DNA from: Bacteroidota bacterium
Lineage (GTDB): Bacteria; Bacteroidota; Bacteroidia; Chitinophagales; Chitinophagaceae
Reading direction: 5' to 3'
Length of the DNA: 53,349 bases
Assembly: GCA_947453145.1 (NCBI GenBank)
Contig: CANGFA010000017.1
Coordinates: forward strand, 1 to 53,349
The position numbers and the translations under genes were made by a program. The notes under the pieces were generated by a model that was given only the letters and a program-made list of their open reading frames with translations, was not told the origin of the DNA and made no database searches. This document shows, piece after piece, positions 35,877 through 43,700 of this stretch (position 1 is the first letter of the stretch; every line of letters begins with the position of its first letter).

Positions 35877-36089
35877 ATGATTAAAGATGTAGATTATTAT
35901 ATTGATCCAATGGGAATGTGGGTATTTACTGCAGCCTATCACGAGGGCAGAGGATATTGTTGTGGACAGGCATGTAAGCATTGTCCCTTTGATTATGAAG
36001 CGGTGCCGGAACCTATTAAAACACGCGCAAAATTAATAAGAGCAACGCTTTCAAAAAATTCGACTGATGCAATACACCCCAAAGACTAA
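35877..36089 (+). CDS. Small Cys-rich protein (DUF5522-like)
   Basis: 70 residues. The centre is GYCCGQACKHCPFDYEAVP, with four cysteines (C-C-x3-C-x2-C) that could hold a metal or iron-sulfur cluster. It begins YYIDPMGMWVFTAAYHEGRG. This matches the short DUF5522 proteins; function is unknown. It lies 33 bases after trmB, and its last 23 bases overlap the alkyltransferase-like gene in another frame, so translation of the two is probably coupled. Confidence 0.8.
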   Translation: MIKDVDYYIDPMGMWVFTAAYHEGRGYCCGQACKHCPFDYEAVPEPIKTRAKLIRATLSKNSTDAIHPKD

Positions 36090-36414
36090 GGACTTTTTTC
36101 AAAACGTATTTGATATAGTGCGTTTAATACCCAAGGGGCGGGTAACCAGTTATGGTGCCATTGCAAAATACATTGGAACAGGAGGGAGTTCACGCATGGT
36201 GGGATGGGCGATGAATGCCTCACATGGAGTAAAACCAAAAGTGCCTGCGCATAGAGTTGTAAATCGAAATGGAATGCTCACCGGTAAAGCCCATTTTGAA
36301 ACGCCCACAAAAATGCAAGAACTATTAGCAAAGGAAAAAATAAAAGTCCAAAACGAAACTGTAGTGGACTTTGACAAAATATTTTGGGACCCAGCAGTGG
36401 AGTTAGATTACTAG
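36067..36414 (+). CDS. Alkyltransferase-like protein (ATL), Cys replaced by Ala
   Basis: 115 residues, the single C-terminal domain of O6-alkylguanine-DNA alkyltransferases. The HTH part is RVTSYGAIAKYIGTGGSSRMVGWAMN, and the active-site block reads PAHRVV (residues 60-65) instead of PCHRVV. The alkyl-accepting Cys is therefore Ala61. ATL proteins bind O6-alkylguanine without repairing it and hand damage to nucleotide-excision repair. It starts 23 bases inside the preceding gene. Its TAG stop shares a CTAG with the stop of the convergent DUF420 gene. Confidence 0.9.
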   Translation: MQYTPKTKDFFQNVFDIVRLIPKGRVTSYGAIAKYIGTGGSSRMVGWAMNASHGVKPKVPAHRVVNRNGMLTGKAHFETPTKMQELLAKEKIKVQNETVVDFDKIFWDPAVELDY

Positions 36415-36995
36415 TGATAATAGGGCTTAATCATCATATACACTAAAGGACCAGTTGCTGCTACATAAAACCATATTTTCCACATGGTTCTTCCTTTACG
36501 TTTATGGTCCTCATATTCACCAGTTAATCCACGGTAGGCTGTAAATAAAATAAATGGCAAACTAGTTGCAGCTAAAATAATATGTGTGGTTAATAAAATT
36601 AAATAAAAAGCGCGAAAATTGCCAACTGCAGCAGCTTCGGCAGCATCTACTTGGCCATCAAAATTAGTATCTCCAAAGCGAGCTTCCCCTGCAAATAAAT
36701 GATGCGCAATATAAGTCACCAAAAACAAAACCGAAAACGTCAATGCGGTTAACATTAGGTTTTTGTGCAACTGATATTTTTTATTCTTAATGGCAATAAT
36801 TGCGAATACCAATAAAATTGCAACACCCGTATTTAAAAGTGCATTGATTAACGCGAAAATGTGCTTGTCAAAAGGCAACTCCACTTCTAAAGTGAATTTG
36901 CTTAAAAAAGTAACGGCTACAAATACAACAACGGAGAAAATACCAATTAATAATTTTGCTTGTTTGTCGTTTTTTTGAATCGTAGGTGTCAACAT
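36411..36995 (-). CDS. DUF420 membrane protein with EF-hand-like loop
   Basis: 194 residues and about five membrane helices. DUF420 proteins (YozB-like) accompany cytochrome c oxidase genes and may help assembly. Between the third and fourth helices, residues 109-120 read DTNFDGQVDAAE. This matches a 12-residue EF-hand calcium loop exactly at positions 1, 3, 5, 6, 8, 9 and 12. The histidine-rich HH at residues 98-99 lies at the preceding helix end. It is the last gene of the respiratory cluster, 17 bases after SCO1. Role unknown; calcium binding is an inference. Confidence 0.85.
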   Translation of the reverse strand: MLTPTIQKNDKQAKLLIGIFSVVVFVAVTFLSKFTLEVELPFDKHIFALINALLNTGVAILLVFAIIAIKNKKYQLHKNLMLTALTFSVLFLVTYIAHHLFAGEARFGDTNFDGQVDAAEAAAVGNFRAFYLILLTTHIILAATSLPFILFTAYRGLTGEYEDHKRKGRTMWKIWFYVAATGPLVYMMIKPYYH

Positions 36996-37012
36996 AAAAA
37001 TATTTTTATAGT

Positions 37013-37828
37013 TTAGTTCTTTTGTCTTGTGCTATTAAAATAATAAACAAAGCCCCCAACCAACACAGCTATAACAAGCCACAACCAGCTTAGTTCAATT
37101 ATTTGTTGAAAAACTTCGCTCTTCTTTTTCTTGTCTTTCTCTAGCATAATATAACCTACATCTTTTGCCAATTTTGACAAGGAGGTTGAATCCAATCCAT
37201 TATAATAACCACGTACTTGCATGTTTTTATCTATCAATACAAAACGGCTGGTATGCACAAAATCCGGACTTACGGGTTCGTCACTAAATTTATCTAATCT
37301 TAACTCTTGAAAAATAAAATTGTAAATAGAGTCTCTGTTGCCAGTTAACAACCACCAGTTATCGGAATTAACGCCCATTTTATTGGCGTATTCTCTAATC
37401 ACTGGAACACTGTCTCTAACAGGGTCCACGGACATTGACATAAACTGAACAATGGAAGTGTCTACTTGTTTTTTTCTGGTATCGCCGCCTTTAATAAAAC
37501 CTTGTTGCAATTTGACCATATTATGCGTAAGCTTTGGACAAATGCTACCACAGCTGGTAAAAAATAAATCAAGAATAATAATTTTGCCTCTTTGATCATA
37601 TAAGTTTACCGAATCCCCCATTTGATTCACCAAACGAATATCTTTTGTAGTATGCCACACTGTATCAGATTGCAACTTGCCTTTTTCCACTGTCTGCAGT
37701 ACGGTATCTGGTTCAAAAGGATGGCCCGGCATAGCCACCGCTTTATCACTAGCCGATTTTAACCATAGGTAACAAAGTACCGGAATTAAAAGTGCGATGA
37801 TTAAACCGTAAGCCGATTTTTTTGACAT
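37013..37828 (-). CDS. SCO1/SenC-type copper chaperone for cytochrome oxidase
   Basis: 271 residues. It delivers copper to the CuA site of oxidase subunit II. The thioredoxin fold has FFTSCGSICPKLTHNM, where Cys93 and Cys97 bind copper, and His192 in DFVHTSRFVLID. MSMSVDPVRDSVPVIREYA is the usual SCO block. It has an N-terminal membrane anchor and, unusually, a second hydrophobic segment near the C terminus (LSWLWLVIAVLVGGFVYYF). It sits after a terminator hairpin that follows the oxidase subunit IV gene, and before DUF420. Confidence 0.93.
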   Translation of the reverse strand: MSKKSAYGLIIALLIPVLCYLWLKSASDKAVAMPGHPFEPDTVLQTVEKGKLQSDTVWHTTKDIRLVNQMGDSVNLYDQRGKIIILDLFFTSCGSICPKLTHNMVKLQQGFIKGGDTRKKQVDTSIVQFMSMSVDPVRDSVPVIREYANKMGVNSDNWWLLTGNRDSIYNFIFQELRLDKFSDEPVSPDFVHTSRFVLIDKNMQVRGYYNGLDSTSLSKLAKDVGYIMLEKDKKKKSEVFQQIIELSWLWLVIAVLVGGFVYYFNSTRQKN

Positions 37829-37856
37829 GGTAACTATTTATGGACCAAAGTTAAGA

Positions 37857-37889
37857 AACAAAAATGAGTCCCTAGTAGAGACTCATTTT
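37857..37889 (-). terminator. Intrinsic terminator between oxidase subunit IV and SCO1 genes
   Basis: AAAATGAGTC (37861-37870) and GACTCATTTT (37880-37889) form a perfect 10-bp stem with a 9-base loop. The - strand then reads TTTT TGTTTC. It lies after the subunit IV gene and could lower expression of SCO1 and DUF420 relative to the oxidase. Confidence 0.7.
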
Positions 37890-37907
37890 GAATTATTTTA
37901 TTGTTGA

Positions 37908-38381
37908 CTACTTGTGCTCTGCTTCTTTTTTCTCTTCTTTAGATTCAGCTTTCGCTCCTCCCTTTTCCTGAGTCGCATGCGCGCCTTCTTCCTTTGCTTC
38001 TACTTTAATAGTAGACTGTGCTTTAAAATAAGGATTATAATTGTTACGTAAATTTCTAAAAGAGTTGCCATCGGATAAGAAGGCCGCGATAAACCATATA
38101 AATAATGCCAAAGGCACTACAATGGTCATGATTAAGTTTTTTAATTCATGCTTTAAGTGCATAAAGTAAGCAACAATATAAAATGCTTTGGCCATCATTA
38201 AAATTATAATCACCCCCTTAATACCTAAGCGGAAACCTGGAGCCGTGATACCAATCATCCAAAAGCCCAAAATCAATTCTATAATCGTTAGTACAGAAAG
38301 AATAATAGTTACTTTTTTAATTTCTGCAATAACGTCGTGGTGTTCATGTGTGTTCTCTGACATAAGAATATCTTTTTTCAA
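37908..38381 (-). CDS. Cytochrome c oxidase subunit IV family protein
   Basis: 157 residues with three membrane helices (about 26-46, 52-75, 82-105), the layout of small subunit IV (CtaF/CyoD-like) proteins. The N terminus has a His-rich HEHHD. The C-terminal 50 residues are a charged Lys/Glu/Ala tail, longer than usual. It stabilises the oxidase. It lies 33 bases after the subunit III gene, and a terminator follows. Confidence 0.85.
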   Translation of the reverse strand: MKKDILMSENTHEHHDVIAEIKKVTIILSVLTIIELILGFWMIGITAPGFRLGIKGVIIILMMAKAFYIVAYFMHLKHELKNLIMTIVVPLALFIWFIAAFLSDGNSFRNLRNNYNPYFKAQSTIKVEAKEEGAHATQEKGGAKAESKEEKKEAEHK

Positions 38382-38414
38382 TATTTTAAACTCAATTAAG
38401 AGTTATAAATTTTT

Positions 38415-39101
38415 TTATAATAAATAAAAACAAGTAAATACAAATACCCAAACTAAGTCTACAAAGTGCCAGTACAATCCTGCTTTTTCAATCATTAAAT
38501 AATGACCTCTTTGTTCAAACTTATCCATTAAAGTCATTATTAACATAATAATATTAATCACCACTCCACTAAAAACGTGAAAGCCGTGGAAGCCCGTAAT
38601 GGTAAAAAAGAAGTTGGTAAAGTTGGTAGTAGAAGCAGTTCCGTCTGCATTAATAAATGGATTCATACCCCACCATGCACCTTCGTGGTGTAAGTGATTC
38701 CACTCCCAAGCTTGACAGCTTAAAAAAGCGATACCACCAATGATGGTCCAAATCATATTTCTAACCACCCCTTTTTTATCCATCATCTTACCCGCATGCA
38801 CAGCGAGTACCATGGTAACCGAACTTACAATCAAAATGAAAGTCATAATAGATACAAACACCAAAGGTGCATTCACCCCTTCTGGTGCAAAAGGAAAACT
38901 CTTAAACACTTTGTTAGGGTCAGGCCATCCATTCGTAGAAAAACGAACGGTACCATACGAAATTAAGAAGGCCCCAAAAGTAAATGCGTCACTCATTAAA
39001 AAGTACCACATCATTACTTTTCCGTATTCAACATCAAAGGGACTTTTCCCTCCGTTCCACCATTTTGCTTCCTTTGTGGAAGCCGCTGTTACATTTGACA
39101 T
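38415..39101 (-). CDS. Cytochrome c oxidase subunit III
   Basis: 228 residues and about six to seven membrane helices. Family blocks are KVMMWYFLMSDAFTFGAFLISY, SCQAWEWNHL, FFTITGFHGFHVFSGVVIN and, at the end, YWHFVDLVWVFVFTCFYLL. It binds beside subunit I in the inner membrane and is part of the A-type oxidase encoded here. It is one of two subunit III homologues in tandem; this is the longer copy. The 75-base gap upstream contains a possible internal promoter. Confidence 0.93.
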   Translation of the reverse strand: MSNVTAASTKEAKWWNGGKSPFDVEYGKVMMWYFLMSDAFTFGAFLISYGTVRFSTNGWPDPNKVFKSFPFAPEGVNAPLVFVSIMTFILIVSSVTMVLAVHAGKMMDKKGVVRNMIWTIIGGIAFLSCQAWEWNHLHHEGAWWGMNPFINADGTASTTNFTNFFFTITGFHGFHVFSGVVINIIMLIMTLMDKFEQRGHYLMIEKAGLYWHFVDLVWVFVFTCFYLL

Positions 39102-39121
39102 GTGCTGTTTCTATTTCAGTG

Positions 39122-39129
39122 CAAAAATA
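39122..39129 (-). promoter_or_regulatory. Possible internal promoter -7 element before subunit III
   Basis: The - strand reads TATTTTTG here, an exact match to TAnnTTTG, 21 bases upstream of the subunit III ATG. The only upstream element at the right distance is a poor TATG. The 75-base gap is the largest between the oxidase genes, which supports the idea slightly. Confidence 0.3.
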
Positions 39130-39176
39130 TTGGCTATCAAGGATATTTGCATAAAAATACCCTACTTTTTTTGGGT

Positions 39177-39752
39177 TTAGCCCACCCAATGCAGGAATAC
39201 AAAAAGGTACACCCACAGTATGTCTACAAAATGCCAGTAATTGGATATTAATTTAACTGGCAGGTCGTTGTTCATGTTGTTTTTAGCCGAAAAAGCCTTT
39301 AAACTCACCCAAATTAGGGCAATTACACCCCCTAAAACGTGCAAAAGGTGTAATAAGGTAATTACAAACAAAAAGGATCCTGCAGAATTACTTCTTGCCC
39401 CGGTCAAAGCAATATTATTGGCTTGTAAATGCTGAAATCCTTGTATTTGTAAAATAATAAAAAGGACGCCTAAAATGGCCGTTACGGATAAAAAGCCACG
39501 GTATTGATTTTCATTTTGTTCTTTAAACTTTTTAACAGCCATTTGAATGGTAAAACTACTTACTAAAATAACCACCGTAGAAACCAAAAAAATATTAGGC
39601 AAGTCAAAATCCAACCAGTTGGCCTGGCTTTTTTTAACAATATAGGCACTTGTTAAACCAGCAAACATCATCACAATACTTCCAAGTCCACCCCATAAGT
39701 AAAACTGATAGGGATGAATTTTTTTCTTTTCTGTTAAAATATCTGTTGACAT
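39177..39752 (-). CDS. Second heme-copper oxidase subunit III homologue, short
   Basis: 191 residues and about five membrane helices, lacking the first two helices of long subunit III. Blocks are PYQFYLWGGLGSIVMMFAGLTSAYIVKK, HLLHVLGGVIALIW and the ending YWHFVDILWVYLFVFLHW. Tandem subunit III copies are typical of Bacteroidota oxidase clusters. It lies 21 bases after ctaB. Whether both subunits enter the same complex cannot be told from the sequence. Confidence 0.9.
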   Translation of the reverse strand: MSTDILTEKKKIHPYQFYLWGGLGSIVMMFAGLTSAYIVKKSQANWLDFDLPNIFLVSTVVILVSSFTIQMAVKKFKEQNENQYRGFLSVTAILGVLFIILQIQGFQHLQANNIALTGARSNSAGSFLFVITLLHLLHVLGGVIALIWVSLKAFSAKNNMNNDLPVKLISNYWHFVDILWVYLFVFLHWVG

Positions 39753-39773
39753 AAAATGTATTTAATAATTCGT

Positions 39774-40631
39774 TTATACTAATTTGTCCGCTAATAAGGA
39801 TAAGTACACCACCGGTAAATAAATATAACTGCTAAACATAACACGCCTTGCTGCAGGGACACCCATGTTTTGATAGAGCCTTACGCATTGCACCACCATA
39901 AAAATGTTGGCAATTAACACCATCCACATACTCCATGTGCCAGTGATACCTATATAATGTGGCAAAAATCCAATAGGTATCATAAGCACTGCATACATAA
40001 TAGATTGTAATGCGGTAAAGCGAGTAGGTCCTTCTTTAGCAGGTAATAATTTAAAACCTACTCTTGAATAATCGGTATGTGAAACCCAAGCAATGGCCCA
40101 AAAATGTGGAAACTGCCAAAGGAATTGAATTAATAACAACACCCAACCACCGGCACTAAATTCATTGGTGGCGGCCACCCATCCTATTAAACAAGGGATC
40201 GCACCTGGAAAAGCACCTACTAATACTGCAATGGAATTTACTTTTTTAAGTGGCGTATATATAAAAGCATATAAAAATAAACTAAAGGCCGAAAGCAATG
40301 CCGAAGCCATATTAAAATACAGCATTAATCCCACACCTAAAATACCGGTGATGATCGCAAAAGTATAGGCTTGTTTTTGTGTTAGTCTTCCTGCTGCAAC
40401 CGGCCTATTACTGGTGCGCTTCATTTGCGCATCCGTATCTTTTTCAACAGCTTGATTAATGGCATTGGCACTGCCCGTAATACATAAACCTGCAAAAGTC
40501 AACAGCAAAATATTAAACCAGTCAAATCCCATTTTGGGAGCTAACTGAAAACAAATCACACAAGTAAACACAACAGTAAAACTGAGTGTAAACTTCATGA
40601 GTTGTCCGTAATCTTTAATAGTTGCTTTCAC
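39774..40631 (-). CDS. ctaB: Protoheme IX farnesyltransferase
   Basis: 285 residues and about nine membrane helices. It converts heme b to heme O for the oxidase. The UbiA-family prenyl-diphosphate motif is NAINQAVEKDTDAQMKRTSNRP (in the first loop, about residues 57-78; Asp and Arg residues conserved), and the second loop has WVSHTDYSRVGFKLLP. No heme A synthase (ctaA) gene is visible in the window, so whether heme A is used depends on a gene elsewhere. It follows a terminator-like hairpin after the subunit I gene. Confidence 0.95.
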   Translation of the reverse strand: MKATIKDYGQLMKFTLSFTVVFTCVICFQLAPKMGFDWFNILLLTFAGLCITGSANAINQAVEKDTDAQMKRTSNRPVAAGRLTQKQAYTFAIITGILGVGLMLYFNMASALLSAFSLFLYAFIYTPLKKVNSIAVLVGAFPGAIPCLIGWVAATNEFSAGGWVLLLIQFLWQFPHFWAIAWVSHTDYSRVGFKLLPAKEGPTRFTALQSIMYAVLMIPIGFLPHYIGITGTWSMWMVLIANIFMVVQCVRLYQNMGVPAARRVMFSSYIYLPVVYLSLLADKLV

Positions 40632-40684
40632 TTAGATAAGATCAAATACTGAATCGAAAAATGAATGATACCTGCGTCAAAATA

Positions 40685-40712
40685 ATTATGCCCTGATCAA
40701 TCAGGGCATAAT
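40685..40712 (-). terminator. Hairpin terminator after cytochrome oxidase subunit I
   Basis: ATTATGCCCTGAT (40685-40697) and ATCAGGGCATAAT (40700-40712) are perfect inverted repeats. The - strand continues TATTTTGAC, a weak U-run. It sits 8 bases past the subunit I stop and may attenuate ctaB and downstream genes. Confidence 0.65.
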
Positions 40713-40719
40713 CAAATAA

Positions 40720-42522
40720 TTAGTGACTTGACTCGTTCTCGCCCACTGGAGTTGTTTGCGGGATAAAGTCAATTCCATCCTTACCGTAATCATAAGGCCA
40801 ACGATGCACTTCCGGAATTTCACCAGGCCAGTTACCATGACCAGGATTAATTGGCGTAGTCCACTCTAAAGTGTTTGCTTGCCAAGGATTTTGCGTAGTT
40901 ACTTTACGACCTTTGAATATGGAATAGAAGAAATTAATTAAGAATAAAATTTGAACGGCAAAAACAATCATTGCTACCGTACTAATGAAACGGTTTAATT
41001 CAGCAAATTGTTTAAAGCTTTCCCAAATGCTAAAATCATAATAACGACGCGGCATACCCGCTAAACCTTCATAGTGCATTGGCCAGAAAATTAAATAAGC
41101 CCCTGCAATAGTTACCCAAAAATGGATATAGCCTAATGAGTTATTTAAATAACGACCGTACATTTTAGGGAACCAGTGGTAAACACCTGCGAACATCCCA
41201 AACATACTTGCTACACCCATTACAATATGAAAATGCGCAATTACAAAATAACTATCGTGTAAGTGAATATCCAAAGCAGCGTTCCCTAACCAAATACCTG
41301 TTAAACCTCCAGAGATAAATAAGCTTACAAAACCGATAGCAAATAACATACCTGGTGTGAAACGGATATTACCTCTCCATAAAGTAGTTAACCAGTTAAA
41401 TACTTTAATAGCAGACGGAACCGCAATTAATAAAGTTAATAATACAAACACCGATCCTAGGAAAGGATTTAATCCCGTAACAAACATGTGGTGCGCCCAT
41501 ACTAAAAAGGCCAATATCGCAATTGCAAATAAAGAACCCAACATGGCCATATAACCAAAGATAGGCTTGCGAGAATTCACTGACATGATCTCCGATACCA
41601 TACCCATGGCAGGTAATAAGATAATGTAAACCTCGGGGTGACCTAAGAACCAGAATAAGTGCTGGAATAAAATAGCACTACCACCTTCGTTAGATAAAGC
41701 ACCTACTCCGTTCACATAAATATCAGAAAGATAAAAAGAGGTACCAAAGTTTCTATCAAAGATTAATAAAATCATACCTGATAACAAAACAGGGAAAGAC
41801 AATACACCCAATACGGCTGTAAAGAACAATGCCCAAATGGTTAAAGGTAAACGCGTCATGCTCATACCCTTGGTACGCATGTTTAAAATAGTAGCGATAT
41901 AATTAAGACCTCCTAATAAAGAAGATACTACGAATAATGCCATGGCAATAATCCATAAGTCCATACCGGACTTAGAACCTGGTGACGCATCACCTAATGC
42001 AGACAATGGAGGATATGCAGTCCAACCACCACTGAATGGTCCTGTTTCAACAAACATGCTAGACAACATTACAATACTTGCTGCAAAAAAGAACCAGTAA
42101 GAAAGCATATTCATAAATGGAGACGCCATATCACGTGCACCAATTTGTAATGGAATTAAAAAGTTCGCAAAGGTACCAGACAAACCTGCTGTTAATACAA
42201 AAAATACCAATACCGTACCGTGCGTAGTTACCAAAGCATAATACGCTTCGGGTGTAATTTGACCACCTTTAGCCCATTTACCTAAGATAGATTCTAACCA
42301 AGGAAAACTAGCGTCAGGATAACCTAATTGTAAACGGAAAAGCACGCTCATTAAACCACCTAGTACTGCCCAAACCATACCCGTGATCAAGAACTGCTTA
42401 GCGATCATTTTGTGGTCCTGACTAAATACATATTTAGTTAAGAAGGTGTCATGATGTTCGTGATGACCGTGATCATCATGTCCATGAGATTCGTGTGCGT
42501 GTAATACTGCTTCGTGACTCAT
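40720..42522 (-). CDS. ctaD: Cytochrome c oxidase subunit I, A-type
   Basis: 600 residues and about 12 membrane helices. It holds the low-spin heme and the heme-CuB site where oxygen is reduced. Visible are the first heme ligand block TTHGTVLVFFVLTAG, the D-channel block IGARDMASPFMN, the CuB/crosslink block FLGHPEVYIILLPAMG, the two-His block WAHHMFVTGL, and the heme-ligand helix DSYFVIAHFHIVMG. The GHPEV version indicates an A1-type oxidase. The N terminus is His-rich (HESHGHDDHGHHEHH), a possible metal-binding feature. Confidence 0.97.
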   Translation of the reverse strand: MSHEAVLHAHESHGHDDHGHHEHHDTFLTKYVFSQDHKMIAKQFLITGMVWAVLGGLMSVLFRLQLGYPDASFPWLESILGKWAKGGQITPEAYYALVTTHGTVLVFFVLTAGLSGTFANFLIPLQIGARDMASPFMNMLSYWFFFAASIVMLSSMFVETGPFSGGWTAYPPLSALGDASPGSKSGMDLWIIAMALFVVSSLLGGLNYIATILNMRTKGMSMTRLPLTIWALFFTAVLGVLSFPVLLSGMILLIFDRNFGTSFYLSDIYVNGVGALSNEGGSAILFQHLFWFLGHPEVYIILLPAMGMVSEIMSVNSRKPIFGYMAMLGSLFAIAILAFLVWAHHMFVTGLNPFLGSVFVLLTLLIAVPSAIKVFNWLTTLWRGNIRFTPGMLFAIGFVSLFISGGLTGIWLGNAALDIHLHDSYFVIAHFHIVMGVASMFGMFAGVYHWFPKMYGRYLNNSLGYIHFWVTIAGAYLIFWPMHYEGLAGMPRRYYDFSIWESFKQFAELNRFISTVAMIVFAVQILFLINFFYSIFKGRKVTTQNPWQANTLEWTTPINPGHGNWPGEIPEVHRWPYDYGKDGIDFIPQTTPVGENESSH

Positions 42523-42570
42523 ACCTTTTATTTAAAAGTTTTTCTTTTTAATTCTTTTGTTTTCTATCAA

Positions 42571-43650
42571 TTACATTTTAGCAGTTGCTTTTTTAGCAGT
42601 GCTATCTTTTTTTGCATCAGGATTTAATTTTCCGCCTGCATCAGCCGCTTTCGCGGCTTCCGGATCCTTATCCGGATTCGCAACTAAGTATTGTGCTTTT
42701 TGCTTTGCCATCCATAAATCATACTCGTCTTGTTCCACCACTTCCACAATACCTTTCATAGAGTAGTGACCGTTACCACACATTTGATCACAAGAAATTT
42801 CATAAGCAAAATTAGGATTACCTGTTTTCTCACGCATTTCTTTGGTGGTGAACTTAGGCGTAAACCACATGGTGGTTGGGATACCAGGTACAGCGTCCAT
42901 CTTTAAACGGAAAGCAGTTAAACCTACGTCATGAATAACGTCTCTTGAACCAATAATTAATTTAACAGGCTGACCTTTTACCACATACATGGTTTGTTCT
43001 GTTAAGATATCATCCTGTGCATATTTGTCATCCCAAATAATACCAACAGAGTTGGTAGCTGGGTCAATGTTCTTGTAATATTTTTTTCCAAATACGGCAT
43101 CCTTTCCTGGGTAACGGAAGATCCATCCAAATTGCTTTCCTGTTACTTCTACTACCATTGCATTTTTAGGTGCGTCTCCTGTGAAAAAGAACCAGTTACG
43201 TAAACCAAAAATAACCAACACGGTTAAAGTGATTGCGGGGATCGCAGTCCAAATTAATTCCAACTTGGTGCTGTGTGCGAAGAAGAAAACTTTTCTGTTT
43301 TCATTTTCTTGGTATTTGTAAGCAAACCAAAATAATAGAAATTGAGTAACTATAAATACAATGCCTGTAATGGCTAAAGTAATCCAAAGCATTTGGTCCA
43401 ACTTTTCTCCTTGTACACTCGCTGCTTCATGTGCTAGTAAAGTTTTACCAAAATACAATTCGTTACAAACATAAACACCTACAAAACCCAACACCAAAAA
43501 CACGATCATTAAAAAACCGTTTATCTTGTTGTTTTGTTTACGGCTGTTTTCCTCTCCTTTAAGGACAGATACATACTCACTCGCTTTGGCAATTTGGAAA
43601 ATTACCACAAAAATTAGCGCGATGATTGCAATAGATAAATATAAACTCAT
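42571..43650 (-). CDS. ctaC: Cytochrome c oxidase subunit II
   Basis: 359 residues. It accepts electrons at the CuA centre. The CuA ligands are His240 (DVIHDVG), Cys287 and Cys291, His295 and Met298 in CDQMCGNGHYSMKG. Gln289 replaces the usual Glu, whose backbone carbonyl is the ligand, so the site should still form. GKQFGWIFRYPG is the aromatic electron-entry region. An extra N-terminal helix precedes the usual two-helix hairpin, and the C-terminal tail is Lys/Ala-rich. No fused heme motif is present. It lies 50 bases after actF. Confidence 0.95.
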   Translation of the reverse strand: MSLYLSIAIIALIFVVIFQIAKASEYVSVLKGEENSRKQNNKINGFLMIVFLVLGFVGVYVCNELYFGKTLLAHEAASVQGEKLDQMLWITLAITGIVFIVTQFLLFWFAYKYQENENRKVFFFAHSTKLELIWTAIPAITLTVLVIFGLRNWFFFTGDAPKNAMVVEVTGKQFGWIFRYPGKDAVFGKKYYKNIDPATNSVGIIWDDKYAQDDILTEQTMYVVKGQPVKLIIGSRDVIHDVGLTAFRLKMDAVPGIPTTMWFTPKFTTKEMREKTGNPNFAYEISCDQMCGNGHYSMKGIVEVVEQDEYDLWMAKQKAQYLVANPDKDPEAAKAADAGGKLNPDAKKDSTAKKATAKM

Positions 43651-43700
43651 AATTCGTTAATTCGTTATTACTAAATCAATAATTGTTCTGGTTCTTATGA

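Noticed and set aside
38740..39180. 146-residue open frame on the + strand opposite oxidase subunit III
   Set aside because: It is antisense to a clear membrane subunit, and its composition reflects the complement of membrane helices.
43651..43700. Possible promoter between actF and oxidase subunit II
   Set aside because: No TAnnTTTG or TTTG pair at suitable spacing is visible; the 50-base gap is ordinary for the operon.
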